Shown here piece after piece: positions 8,510 through 16,151 of a stretch of DNA of 64,000 nt. This stretch comes from Myxococcales bacterium (GTDB taxonomy: Bacteria; Myxococcota_A; Polyangia; Polyangiales; Polyangiaceae). Each line of letters starts with the position of its first letter. Position 1 is the first letter of the stretch. Location: contig JADJCA010000029.1 of the NCBI GenBank assembly GCA_016703425.1, forward strand, positions 248,001 through 312,000, written 5' to 3'. The translations under genes and the position numbers were made by a program. The notes under the pieces are model-generated. The model had not been told where the DNA came from. It ran no database searches and saw only the letters and a program-made list of their open reading frames with translations.

Positions 8510-8525
8510 GCGCGCCGCGGCGCGC
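8510..8525. terminator. GC-only perfect palindrome after the stop codon
   Basis: GCGCGCCGCGGCGCGC is a perfect 16-base palindrome located 7 bases after the stop of the lipoprotein gene and ahead of the convergent ferritin-like gene. It could form a strong hairpin, but no T-run follows, so classical intrinsic termination is not certain. Confidence 0.35.
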
Positions 8526-8599
8526 GTGAGCAGGAAGCGACCAGCCCGCATGTCTAGGGCGGTGGCCCTTCGTGGTGCCGCGCAGGATCTCGGAGCGCC

Positions 8600-9781
8600 C
8601 TACGCAGCGCCTCGGGCGACGACCTCGGACTGGCTCCAGAGGTTCGCGCGCATGCCCGCGAGCATCGTCTGCGCCTCGCCCCTTGATGGAAGGCCCGCTG
8701 TCTGGCGGACCTCGTGCGGGACGTCGAGATCGAGCTCGGCTTCGAGCCCGCGGATCGCGTCCTCCATCGCCGCGACGATGCGCGCTTGCGTCGCGGCGTC
8801 GAGCGCGGCGTTGGCCCAGCGCGCGACCGACCACGCGAGGGCCGCGTGCTCGGTCTCGTCGGCTGCGATCCTCCGCATCGCCGCGCGAACGCGCTCGTCG
8901 GTCGCGCGCTCGGCTTGCATCGTCGCCGTGAGCGCGCCGAACGTCTCGCGCACGCACCCCTCGACCGCGTTTTCGAGCGCGACTTGCGCGAGCGGCCGGA
9001 CGCTCATGACGTCGTTGGCCGGCGGCTTCACGGCGCCGCCCCACTCGCGCGCGAAGCGGCCCATGACTCGGGCGTGGCGGACCTCGTCGTTGGCTGCGCT
9101 TCGTGCGCGTGCGCACAGCGACGCGGGGGCGCCATGCACGGAGAGCTCGCGCTCGAGTCGCTCGAAGGCCGACACGCTCGCGGCTTCCAGGGCCGCAATG
9201 ACGCTGAAGTACTGGCCGAGAGCAGACTCGCCGCAAGCGGCGCCGTCGTGCGCGAAACCTTCGGGGCGGCGACCGACGCCGCACGTGTAGCAATTGACGA
9301 GGTACCTGTCGCCGTTGAGCGGCGCCACCACCCCGCAGCCGAAGCTGGGCGCGACGGCGGAGGTGCACACGGTGTCGCAGAACGCGAAGTCGCTGCTCGG
9401 ATCTTGATCGCAGTTCACGATGACGTCGTAGATGCACGAACCCGCGTCCGGCAGACGAGGACGCTCGACGACGCACGTCACGGCTGCGTCGGCCGCGTCG
9501 GGGATGATGCTTGCGTCGGGTTCCTCTTCCTCCGGGACGTCGACGTCGACCATCGAGGCGTCCTTCCGACCGCCGTCGGGCCTCGCGGTGGACGCATCGG
9601 TGCCGGGCTTTTCTGGCTTGCCGGTCGTGCCGGTCGTGCCCGTCGCAGCGTCAATGCCGTCGCTGGGGCCGACGCCCGACTCGCCGGTTGTTGCGCCTCC
9701 GCATGCAGCGGCGGCAAGCGGCGCAACGATAGCGGCCGCGAGGACGCGGCGAAGGATGATCTCGAGGTCGGCTGACTTCAC
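8600..9781 (-). CDS. Lipoprotein with a ferritin-like four-helix domain
   Basis: A 393-residue protein. GTG 9781 is chosen because GGAAGG lies about 10 bases upstream and the residues after it form a signal peptide ending in the lipobox LAAAAC. A long Asp/Thr/Gly-rich linker follows, then a Cys-rich segment (about residues 130-185 containing GSCIYDV, NCYTCGVGRRPEG). The C-terminal 200 residues are helical, with paired E and E..H positions (LEAASVSAFERLERE, DEVRHARVMGRF, EGCVRETFGAL, DETEHAALAWSVARW), the signature of ferritin-like di-metal proteins. Related myxobacterial lipoproteins are annotated ferritin-like; the substrate is unknown. Placement outside the cytoplasm would be unusual for an iron-storage role and fits a metal-dependent oxidase or sensor better. 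Confidence 0.75.
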   Translation of the reverse strand: MKSADLEIILRRVLAAAIVAPLAAAACGGATTGESGVGPSDGIDAATGTTGTTGKPEKPGTDASTARPDGGRKDASMVDVDVPEEEEPDASIIPDAADAAVTCVVERPRLPDAGSCIYDVIVNCDQDPSSDFAFCDTVCTSAVAPSFGCGVVAPLNGDRYLVNCYTCGVGRRPEGFAHDGAACGESALGQYFSVIAALEAASVSAFERLERELSVHGAPASLCARARSAANDEVRHARVMGRFAREWGGAVKPPANDVMSVRPLAQVALENAVEGCVRETFGALTATMQAERATDERVRAAMRRIAADETEHAALAWSVARWANAALDAATQARIVAAMEDAIRGLEAELDLDVPHEVRQTAGLPSRGEAQTMLAGMRANLWSQSEVVARGAA

Positions 9782-10104
9782 GGGGCGCGTTCCTTCCGGG
9801 GTTGGCGCGAGCCGCAAAGCAACTTGCAGACCAGCCGCAGGCCCGCCGCTCCGCGCTCGATGAGCGCCGTTGCAGCGTGCCGTCATGTGCCACGGCTCGG
9901 CGCCGGTGTTGAGGTCTCGTTGGGTCGAGCTACCGGCGGACGGGTGGGCTGCAAGAAACGCCAGCTGATCTTCGAGCATCGCTCGACGCCGGTCTCCTTA
10001 GAGGGTCATCTTGGTCTGCGCAGGACTGGCGTGATTCGCGCGGCTCGCCGTCCATCTCGAAGGCCGCGCCGGCACGGGCCGCCTCAACCGGTGCGCCAAC
10101 GCCG
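9782..10104. other. Intergenic region without a supported gene
   Basis: This 320-base space upstream of the ferritin-like gene has open frames on both strands, but none shows codon bias, a ribosome binding site or a recognisable family. The ribosome binding site for the GTG start at 9781 lies at its left edge. Confidence 0.4.
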
Positions 10105-10210
10105 ATGGAAGCAGTCGCAGAGGCGGAGCGGGAGGTTGGCCGAACGCTTCCGGAGGTCTACCGGCGCTTCCTGTTGCGCCACGGTGGGATCGTCATTGCG
10201 ACGAAGTCCC
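10105..10210 (+). pseudogene. SMI1/KNR4-like N-terminal fragment
   Basis: The first 35 residues (MEAVAEAEREVGRTLPEVYR, then RFLLRHGGIV) match the opening of the SMI1/KNR4 (SUKH) fold: an amphipathic helix with AE...G..LP..Y..FL followed by a GG turn. After about residue 38 the reading frame loses all family character and runs into the next gene's leader. The fragment therefore appears truncated or frameshifted. SUKH proteins are often immunity proteins of contact-dependent toxins, but no toxin is adjacent. Confidence 0.45.
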
Positions 10211-10506
10211 CGACGCGGCTTGTGGCAGCTTCGTCGCTGGCACCAGCGTCGGCGAAGTGGCGGCGCGCTCACCGCGATCTGCGCGCCCCCAAATGCGCCT
10301 CAAACCTGCCGGTAGAAAGCTATCGGAAGCGACTGCTGCGACCTTCGAGATCTTGGAAACGTTCGCTCGAAGAGCCGGACGAGCTTCCGGCCTCGGTTGA
10401 AGCGCGCTGCGCTGGAGCACGGGGTAGGGATAATTCCACCGTTCCCGAAGACGGCGCCTCGGGGCATGGCTATGGTCTGTCGCGTCGTGCACCCAGGAGG
10501 TTCGCC

Positions 10507-11019
10507 ATGAAGGTCATGTTGCTCACTGTCTCGTTCATGTTCGTGCTTGCGGGATGTGGCGCAAGCGCGTCTGGGTCGGTGCAACCGGCGACGTCGAGCG
10601 GGACAAGAGGAGGGGAAGCCCCTCGGCCCTTTCAGACAAACGTGCTCGAGGAGGCGCGCAAGAACGACGCCTACCGTCGTGTGCTCTTCACCGGTGCGCG
10701 CTCGCAGCTCGTCGTCATGACGATTCCGGTTGGGGGAGACATCGGCCTCGAGGCGCACGACAATGTCGAGCAGCTCATCTTCATCGCGAGCGGTCGAGGC
10801 AAAGCCATCGTCAACGACGCCGACAAGCCCCTCGCTCCCGGCGACGTCCTGGTGGCCACCCCCGGCGCTCGGCACAACGTCGTCAACGTCGGCGCTGAAC
10901 CGCTTCGCATCTACACGGTCTATGCGCCGGCGAATCACATCGACGGTCGCGTGCATGGGAAGAAGGCGGACGCGGAGGCCGATCAGGCCGACGAGGCGTT
11001 CGGTGCGGCGGTTCGCTGA
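10507..11019 (+). CDS. Cupin-domain lipoprotein
   Basis: A 170-residue protein. ATG 10507 follows CCAGGAGG with ideal spacing and opens a lipoprotein signal peptide (MKVMLLTVSFMFVLAGC). The mature part is a single small cupin barrel: motif 1 around IGLEAHDNVEQLIFIASGRG and motif 2 around LAPGDVLVATPGARHNVVN, with the metal-ligand pattern H...E....G and P.G..H. Such proteins bind a metal and act as small dioxygenases, isomerases or sensors; here it would be periplasmic or surface anchored. An in-frame start at 10105 would fuse it to the SUKH fragment and remove the signal peptide from the N terminus, so it is rejected. Confidence 0.88.
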   Translation: MKVMLLTVSFMFVLAGCGASASGSVQPATSSGTRGGEAPRPFQTNVLEEARKNDAYRRVLFTGARSQLVVMTIPVGGDIGLEAHDNVEQLIFIASGRGKAIVNDADKPLAPGDVLVATPGARHNVVNVGAEPLRIYTVYAPANHIDGRVHGKKADAEADQADEAFGAAVR

Positions 11020-11331
11020 CGGCGCAAGCCGTTCCCGCGAGAGACAGCCCACCCGTCTCCATCCAGCCCGTCTCGTCGTAGAGCACGTTGAACTGCGTCA
11101 CGATCCCCTTCAGAACGGCTTGCGTCTGCCGCTTCGTTCCCCCGGGCTCGAGCGCGATGAGCTCCTTCGTAGCCTCGCCGAAGATGGCGCGTGCCCGTCG
11201 GACCACGGAGGCCGGCCAGTCCCCGGCGACTTCGCCGTGATGGGGCCCCAGAAGGACGCGGACGACGGCGCATTGCCCTCGGGAGGAACGACCTTACGGG
11301 GCAAAGGCGGTCGTAGTAAGCATGCCCGCGC
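11020..11331 (-). pseudogene. Relic of an unidentified protein gene
   Basis: Read on the minus strand, about 100 codons look like genuine protein: FWGPHHGEVAGDWPASVVRR followed by ATKELIALEPGG, VLKGIVTQFNVLYDETGWMET. No start codon or ribosome binding site precedes the block and the family-like segment begins abruptly near 11262. The most likely explanation is the remaining 3' half of a gene. It was not matched to a named family. Confidence 0.4.
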
Positions 11332-11631
11332 ATGCAGCTGCTCGAAGGATCTGGGTCCATTCTGCTCTTTGCTCGCCTTGTCATCGCGTTGCTGCCCGGC
11401 TGCAGCGACGTCGAGCAGGGTCCCGAGTGCCGCGCCTTCGTCGCCTGCGTGAAGGAGGCCGACACCGTGCGCGGTACCGTCACGAACGTCGACCGCTTCC
11501 TGCCGAGCGGCGCCTGCTGGGGTGGCGAGAAGGGAGCCGCCGTCTGCGAGAGCGCATGCCGTCGCGGGGTACCCGTGCTCCGCGCCCAGGAGCCGCGCGT
11601 CGCCTGCGCGAGCGGGGAGGGGGCCCGATGA
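11332..11631 (+). CDS. Small Cys-rich lipoprotein
   Basis: A 99-residue protein with a hydrophobic N terminus ending in LLPGC (lipobox) at about residue 24. The mature part has five further Cys, including C..FVACVKE, PSGACWGG and the C..AC pair near VCESACRRG. Small Cys-rich lipoproteins with a G-x-C-W turn recur in myxobacterial genomes, often beside surface proteins; the function is unknown. Its stop overlaps the next start as ATGA (11628-11631), showing translational coupling. Confidence 0.65.
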   Translation: MQLLEGSGSILLFARLVIALLPGCSDVEQGPECRAFVACVKEADTVRGTVTNVDRFLPSGACWGGEKGAAVCESACRRGVPVLRAQEPRVACASGEGAR

Positions 11632-12218
11632 GCCGCGCCCGCTGTCGATTGCCGCTCGCCTTCGCCATCGGGTCGTTTCTCGTGGCGTCCGACGCGCCCG
11701 TTCAGGCACACCAACCCAGCGGCTTCGACGCACAGAGGTCCGTCGTCCTCGAGGACCCGCTCGTGAGCTACGCGCTCTACGGAGAGATCAAGGACGGCGG
11801 TGACGTCTTCGAGATCCGGATGACCCCGAAGACGCCCGTGGCGCTCCCCGTCGAAGTGCTCGTTCCGAGGAGAGACGAGCTCGCGGAGCACAGGCCGATC
11901 TTCGCGATCGTTGGACCGGGTCTCCCCGCGCCGACGGATGCTCAGCGCGCGCTCCTCCCGCGCGCGTTGCCCGACGGCATGGGCGTCGTGGTCGCCTCGG
12001 AGGGACCGGCGTACCGCGAGTCTATCTTCGAGAGCTTCACGCGGCGTGTGTTCTGGACCAACGGCGTCACGGCCTACGTCATCCCTGCCGGCGACGTCCG
12101 GATCTGGATCTGGGCGCCGCGGAAGACGTCGGGCAAGTTCGTCATTGGCATCGGCGTCGAGGAGTCCGGTATCGACCTTGGCAATGTGGTCGACAACTGG
12201 GGGACCTATGCGTACTAG
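11628..12218 (+). CDS. Exported protein of unknown function
   Basis: A 196-residue protein. ATG 11628 overlaps the stop of the preceding gene and is preceded by GGGGAGGGGG. An N-terminal signal peptide (LPLAFAIGSFLVASDAPVQA) leads into a mature all-beta-looking domain of about 165 residues (VVLEDPLVSYALYGEIKDGG, FEIRMTPKTPVALPVEVLVP, GDVRIWIWAPRKTSGKFVIG). No family could be named. The end of the gene overlaps the next by 11 bases, so the three genes 11332-12789 form one tightly coupled unit. Confidence 0.75.
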   Translation: MSRARCRLPLAFAIGSFLVASDAPVQAHQPSGFDAQRSVVLEDPLVSYALYGEIKDGGDVFEIRMTPKTPVALPVEVLVPRRDELAEHRPIFAIVGPGLPAPTDAQRALLPRALPDGMGVVVASEGPAYRESIFESFTRRVFWTNGVTAYVIPAGDVRIWIWAPRKTSGKFVIGIGVEESGIDLGNVVDNWGTYAY

Positions 12219-12789
12219 GAGCCTCTCCGCGGTCATCGCGCTCTCGGCGCTCACCACTTCGTCGATCGCCTCACGCACCGCACGCGCCGCCGAGGACGCC
12301 TCGCTCGAGTCCACCCAGGCTGCAGCGTCGCCGTCGGAGGACCGACCGGCGAGCTCCGTGGACGCGCGTCGCCGGCCGTTCGCCGCGCTCCTCGGCGTCG
12401 AGGCCAGCGTGGTTGGTCTATCCTTCGGGCCTCGCGCCGAGTTTCTCTGGCGCTTCGGCGCGCCAGGCTCCGTGAGCCGCCTTCGCACGACCCTGGGCAT
12501 CTTGCCTGGGCCCGAGTTCGTCTTCGTACCGATGGGAATCGGCTATCGCGCCGTCTTCCGCGAGCACGCGATCGTGCGGCCCTTCGGTGGCCTCGGGTAC
12601 GAGGCCCACTTCTTCCTCACCGATGGCCCGGCGTACGCGCAGTGGGCCTCGATCTACTTCGAGGGCGGGTGCAGCCTCGGCCTGAGCGATCGCCTCTCCG
12701 TCGGCGCGGCGGCGAGCCTCGACTGGACCTTCGCCGGCGAACGCGGCCCGGGCCTCCAGGGGCGACTCTTCGGCGGCTACCACTTCTGA
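12208..12789 (+). CDS. Small outer-membrane beta-barrel-like protein
   Basis: A 193-residue protein with a signal peptide (MRTRSLSAVIALSALTTSSI, then ARA). After an acidic Ser/Ala linker, the mature domain has alternating polar/hydrophobic strands with glycines and aromatic girdle residues (LLGVEASVVGLSFGPRAEF, IRPFGGLGYEAHFF-like region near residue 135) and ends in GRLFGGYHF. A C-terminal Phe after such strands is the usual signal for BAM-dependent insertion. It starts inside the preceding gene. Together the trio suggests an exported complex with a lipoprotein, a soluble beta protein and an outer-membrane barrel. Confidence 0.7.
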   Translation: MRTRSLSAVIALSALTTSSIASRTARAAEDASLESTQAAASPSEDRPASSVDARRRPFAALLGVEASVVGLSFGPRAEFLWRFGAPGSVSRLRTTLGILPGPEFVFVPMGIGYRAVFREHAIVRPFGGLGYEAHFFLTDGPAYAQWASIYFEGGCSLGLSDRLSVGAAASLDWTFAGERGPGLQGRLFGGYHF

Positions 12790-13109
12790 GCACGCGACGC
12801 TCGCGCGTGGCGAGCTCGACCGAGCGCTGCTCGGCGTGGACCCAGCGCTCTCCGTCGCGCGACCGTGGCCCCATCTACTTCGCATCCGTTGCGCGGCGCG
12901 CAACGTGTGCGCGATGGGCACGGCGAAGTCGCCACGGGCGGACCTCCTGATCAGCGCAATGCGCGGACTCGAGGCGGCGCGGATCGGCCACGCGACGAGT
13001 AACGACGCCCAGGCCGGCCGACGTGGGAGCGCCCTTCTCTCGATTGGCTCGGGTGGCATGGGCCTCGCCTGCTCGCCTTTGACTCCGCTCTCCTGGGAGG
13101 TTGTTGACC
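12790..13109. other. Intergenic region without a supported gene
   Basis: About 320 bases separate the three-gene unit from the Hcp-like gene. No RNA gene or conserved protein was seen. GGGAGG at its right end (13095-13100) is the ribosome binding site for ATG 13110. Confidence 0.4.
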
Positions 13110-14102
13110 ATGGCTAGGCTCTCCAAGATCATCGCTGCGATGGTGGGGCTCGTGGTGGCGACGAGCGCGTCGCTCGCTCGCGCCGATGGCTTCTTCATCA
13201 CGTTCACCAACACCGACGGCTCCAGCGTGGGCGCGCGTGTGCCCGGTGCGGTCTTCGACGCGTCCGCGACGGCGCCCGTCGACGCCATGACCGGGCTCCG
13301 GACCGGCTCGACCGTCTACAATCCCGTCCACGTAGAGATTGACGACTTCGGGCCCAACCTCCAGCCGCTCCTTGCGGCGTTCAGGGAGGATCGGACGATC
13401 GGCGCGACCGTCGAGTTTACGACGCCCAACGCATCGGGCGTCGAAGAGGTCTACATGGTCGGGAAGTACAGCGGCGTGAAGCTCGCGTCCTGGCTCGCGA
13501 AGCTCGACACGCGCGCCACGCCCTCGCTGACGCACGTCGTCGACTTCACGGCGCCCACCGTGAGCTACGGGCCGCCGCCCGTCCTCCGCCGCTTCCTGCG
13601 GACGGTGACGAGGGAAGCGCCGACGATCCGGAGGGAGGCGGCGCGGACTCGTCCCCCGAGCCGCGTCGAGGACGCCTACGTGCAGATTCCAACTGTTCCC
13701 GGCGAGAGCGCCGACCACCCTGGCCAGACCCGCGCCGTCAGCGTGTCGTTCGGCTGGGCGAGCCCGTGTGACCCGAAGACCGGCCTCAGCAACGGAAAGC
13801 CGGCCGCGAAGCCGGTCGTGCTGGTGAAGGCCAACGGCGTCGCGACGCCCGCGCTGCAGAGCGCCTTCAGCGCGCGCAGGGTGCTCGACCCCGTCACCTT
13901 CGCGTTCAACCAGCACCGCGTGGGCGCGCCCGACACGACGCTCTTCAGCTTCGTCCTGAGCAAGGCCACGATCATCGGGGAATCCGTCGTCGTCGGCGGA
14001 GCCGCCAGCGGCGAGACCGTGACGTTCGTCTACGAGCGCGCGACGCTCATCGACAAGACGACGCGCGCGGAGGTGACCGCCCAGTGGGACACTTCCCGGT
14101 GA
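13110..14102 (+). CDS. Exported protein with tandem Hcp (T6SS tube)-like domains
   Basis: A 330-residue protein. ATG 13110 has GGGAGG nine bases upstream and opens a Sec signal peptide (IIAAMVGLVVATSASLARA). The second half matches the Hcp fold closely: DAYVQIPTVPGESADHPGQT as the first strand pair, V-S-F-G-W as in the WSW region, KPVVLVKANGVATPALQSAF, FSFVLSKATIIGESVVVGG, and ETVTFVYERATLI as the last strand. The first half (GFFITFTNTDGSSVGARVPG, VHVEIDDFGPNLQPLLAAF, VYMVGKYSGVKLASWL) looks like a more diverged copy of the same domain. Hcp proteins normally lack signal peptides and are secreted through T6SS; no T6SS gene is nearby. Confidence 0.75.
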   Translation: MARLSKIIAAMVGLVVATSASLARADGFFITFTNTDGSSVGARVPGAVFDASATAPVDAMTGLRTGSTVYNPVHVEIDDFGPNLQPLLAAFREDRTIGATVEFTTPNASGVEEVYMVGKYSGVKLASWLAKLDTRATPSLTHVVDFTAPTVSYGPPPVLRRFLRTVTREAPTIRREAARTRPPSRVEDAYVQIPTVPGESADHPGQTRAVSVSFGWASPCDPKTGLSNGKPAAKPVVLVKANGVATPALQSAFSARRVLDPVTFAFNQHRVGAPDTTLFSFVLSKATIIGESVVVGGAASGETVTFVYERATLIDKTTRAEVTAQWDTSR

Positions 14103-14208
14103 AGTTTCGCCGCGCGACGAACCTCATCCAATGGGAATGGCGACCGCGTCATCGCGATGCGTCGCGCGGGAGCGTGCTGCATTCATCGTGACGGACTGGA
14201 GGTATACC

Positions 14209-14856
14209 ATGCGCATTGTTGCTGTCGTCGTCGCGGCTGTCGCGCCTTTCGTCGCCTGCTCCGGGGGGAGCTCGGGCGGGCTCGGAGGCGGTAGCGGCGC
14301 CCTCAACCAGTACGTCGACCGTCTCGGCTCGGCCTACTGCAACTGGCTGCAAGGGTGCGGCAAGACGCAGGACTTGACCGCTTGCCTCGCGGAGTTCAAC
14401 GGCGATGCTGACGTGAAGACGGTTCGCTCCTGCGCCGCCGCTGCCGACTACTACTCGTCCCACCAAGGCGAGCTCGACGCCTGCCTCGGTCGGAAGCCCG
14501 CCTGCTCTACAGACGATCCGAGCGGCTTCTGCCCAGCGCTCGACCTCAACACAATCGAGAAGATGTGCACGGGCGGCGGCACCATCGTGCCGGAGGGTGG
14601 CACTTCTCCGGGCGGCGCGTGCGGTAGCTCTGCGGCCAATGCGTACAAGTGCGCTGGCAACTCTATCCAGCAATGCAAAGGAGGGCAGTGGGTCAGCGCC
14701 GGCTCTTGCACTTGTTCCGTCAGCGTAGGCGATCCGCGCAAGCCGCCCTATGCCTCCACCTGCAAGACCACGGGCACCGATGGCGTCGTCGAGTGCAGCT
14801 ACGCTGGCTCGAGGTGCATGCTCTGCAAACCCGAGTCCGGCTGCGCCGGCACGTGA
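14209..14856 (+). CDS. Cys-rich lipoprotein
   Basis: A 215-residue protein. ATG 14209 is preceded by GGAGG at a normal distance. The signal peptide (MRIVAVVVAAVAPFVAC) ends in a lipobox, followed by a Gly/Ser linker. The mature domain has about 16 Cys: SAYCNWLQGCGKTQDLTAC resembles short Cys motifs common in myxobacterial surface lipoproteins, and the C-terminal half (YKCAGNSIQQCKGGQWVSAG, SCTCS, RCMLCKPESGC) looks like a disulfide-stabilised binding module. No enzymatic motif was found. It may be cotranscribed with the Hcp-like gene 106 bases upstream. Confidence 0.75.
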   Translation: MRIVAVVVAAVAPFVACSGGSSGGLGGGSGALNQYVDRLGSAYCNWLQGCGKTQDLTACLAEFNGDADVKTVRSCAAAADYYSSHQGELDACLGRKPACSTDDPSGFCPALDLNTIEKMCTGGGTIVPEGGTSPGGACGSSAANAYKCAGNSIQQCKGGQWVSAGSCTCSVSVGDPRKPPYASTCKTTGTDGVVECSYAGSRCMLCKPESGCAGT

Positions 14857-14896
14857 CGCTACGCTTGGTATCGGCGCTCGGCAGCCCGACGCAGGC

Positions 14897-14937
14897 GCGT
14901 ACTGGTTGGGGCGCTACGTCCGCGGCGCGCCGTGAGC
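14897..14937 (+). repeat. 41-bp copy of the 3' end of the 6716-8503 gene (copy 2)
   Basis: It is identical at 40 of 41 bases to 8465-8505 and includes the codons for AYWLGRYVR-G-AP and a TGA stop, but no gene body precedes it. It lies between the Cys-rich lipoprotein (plus) and the VWA gene (minus), a convergent junction like that of copy 1. Confidence 0.9.
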
Positions 14938-14977
14938 CGCGCCTCAAGAGGGGGCACGACGCGGCGACGGGCCGCGT

Positions 14978-16135
14978 CTACTTGCAGCCGAGGAGAACCT
15001 CGAGCTCTCCGCGCTCGCTCCGCACGCGCTCGCAAGCCGCGCCCTTCAGGACGACCCGCTGCGGCTTTTGGGGATCGTCGAACGACCACCCGTTGGCGCC
15101 GGGGAGGATGATCGCGACGCCCGTCGGCGTGCGGTGCTGAACTGTGACGGCGTCGGGATCGAGCGAGTAGCCCGTGGGGGGCGCCTCGATGACGAACTCG
15201 CAGACCGACGCCTGGACGCGGATCGCATCGACGGCGGCGAGGATGTCCTTCTGGATGTCCTGCGCGCTGCGCGCACCGGGCGTGACCTGAAAATGACAGA
15301 CGTTCGCCTCGTTGTCTTCCTCGACGGGGTTGCAGCCGGCGACGCGTGCTGTCCCGCCGGCGCTCGCCAGGCGGCCGACGAAGGTCGCGTCGTAGTCGAT
15401 GCCGTTGCCAGGGAAAGGGCCCACGCCCACGACGAACGTCAAGATGGGATCGGCGTGTTTGGCTTGGTCCTCGGCGAGCTTCAGCGACTGCGCCACCTGC
15501 ACGTCGGTCTCGGGAGGTCCGCCGTCGAGGGACGCGAACGGATAGCCGTCAGTTAGGAAGAGCACGAACTTCTTGCCACCCGCCTCGAGCGGCGCTGCCG
15601 GCACGAAGGCCCGCAAGCTCGTGTAAGCGCCCTTGAGTGCGGCGAGCGTCGGAGTGATCCCTTTTGGGGTCGTCTGGAGGCGTCCGCGAAGCGCCGCGGC
15701 CTGCGCGCTGTCGACGACAGCGACGGGAACGTCCGCGGCGCTCGGGTACGGGCCGTAGGTGAAGTCGGCGCCGGCGGTCGGATCTTTGGTGTCGGCGAAC
15801 ACCATCAAGCCAAGACCCACGGCGTTGTCGGCGCGTTGGGCTACGCCATCCACCAGGGCATTGAGCGCCGGGATGCTCGCCTCCCACTTGTGCTCGTTGG
15901 TCATGCTGACCGATCCGTCGACGACCACTTGAAGATAGCCGGGGCGCACGCGAGTCTTCGCCGTCGTGCAACGTGCCGGGCCGCCGCTTGCGCTCGGCGC
16001 TCCCGCGGTGACCCCGCCGCTGGGGACGCCAGGGGTGCCAACGCCGTCGTCGGCGCCCTTGCCGATGGGTGAGCTACAGGCCAGAGCCCAAGCGAGGCTC
16101 GTCGTCACAGCACCGAGGATCGAAGCCGAGCGCAT
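14978..16135 (-). CDS. Lipoprotein with a von Willebrand factor A domain
   Basis: A 385-residue protein with a signal peptide ending in the lipobox LAWALAC and a Gly/Pro/Ser linker. The VWA domain spans about residues 65-285: the MIDAS D-G-S-V-S motif follows VVV, T is supplied in the region PKGITPTL, and the second Asp by FVLFLTDGYPF. A C-terminal domain of about 100 residues (EFVIEAPPTGYSLDPDAVTV) follows, also seen in related myxobacterial VWA lipoproteins. ATG 16135 is preferred over ATG 16144 because TAGAAT ends seven bases before it and overlaps the earlier ATG. Cell-surface adhesion or metal-dependent protein binding is likely. Confidence 0.85.
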   Translation of the reverse strand: MRSASILGAVTTSLAWALACSSPIGKGADDGVGTPGVPSGGVTAGAPSASGGPARCTTAKTRVRPGYLQVVVDGSVSMTNEHKWEASIPALNALVDGVAQRADNAVGLGLMVFADTKDPTAGADFTYGPYPSAADVPVAVVDSAQAAALRGRLQTTPKGITPTLAALKGAYTSLRAFVPAAPLEAGGKKFVLFLTDGYPFASLDGGPPETDVQVAQSLKLAEDQAKHADPILTFVVGVGPFPGNGIDYDATFVGRLASAGGTARVAGCNPVEEDNEANVCHFQVTPGARSAQDIQKDILAAVDAIRVQASVCEFVIEAPPTGYSLDPDAVTVQHRTPTGVAIILPGANGWSFDDPQKPQRVVLKGAACERVRSERGELEVLLGCK

Positions 16136-16151
16136 GGAGTGCATTCTAGCG

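Noticed and set aside
12836..13117. Open frame of 93 codons before the Hcp-like gene
   Set aside because: It shows no family resemblance, has no ribosome binding site and would overlap the Hcp-like start; the region is better treated as intergenic.
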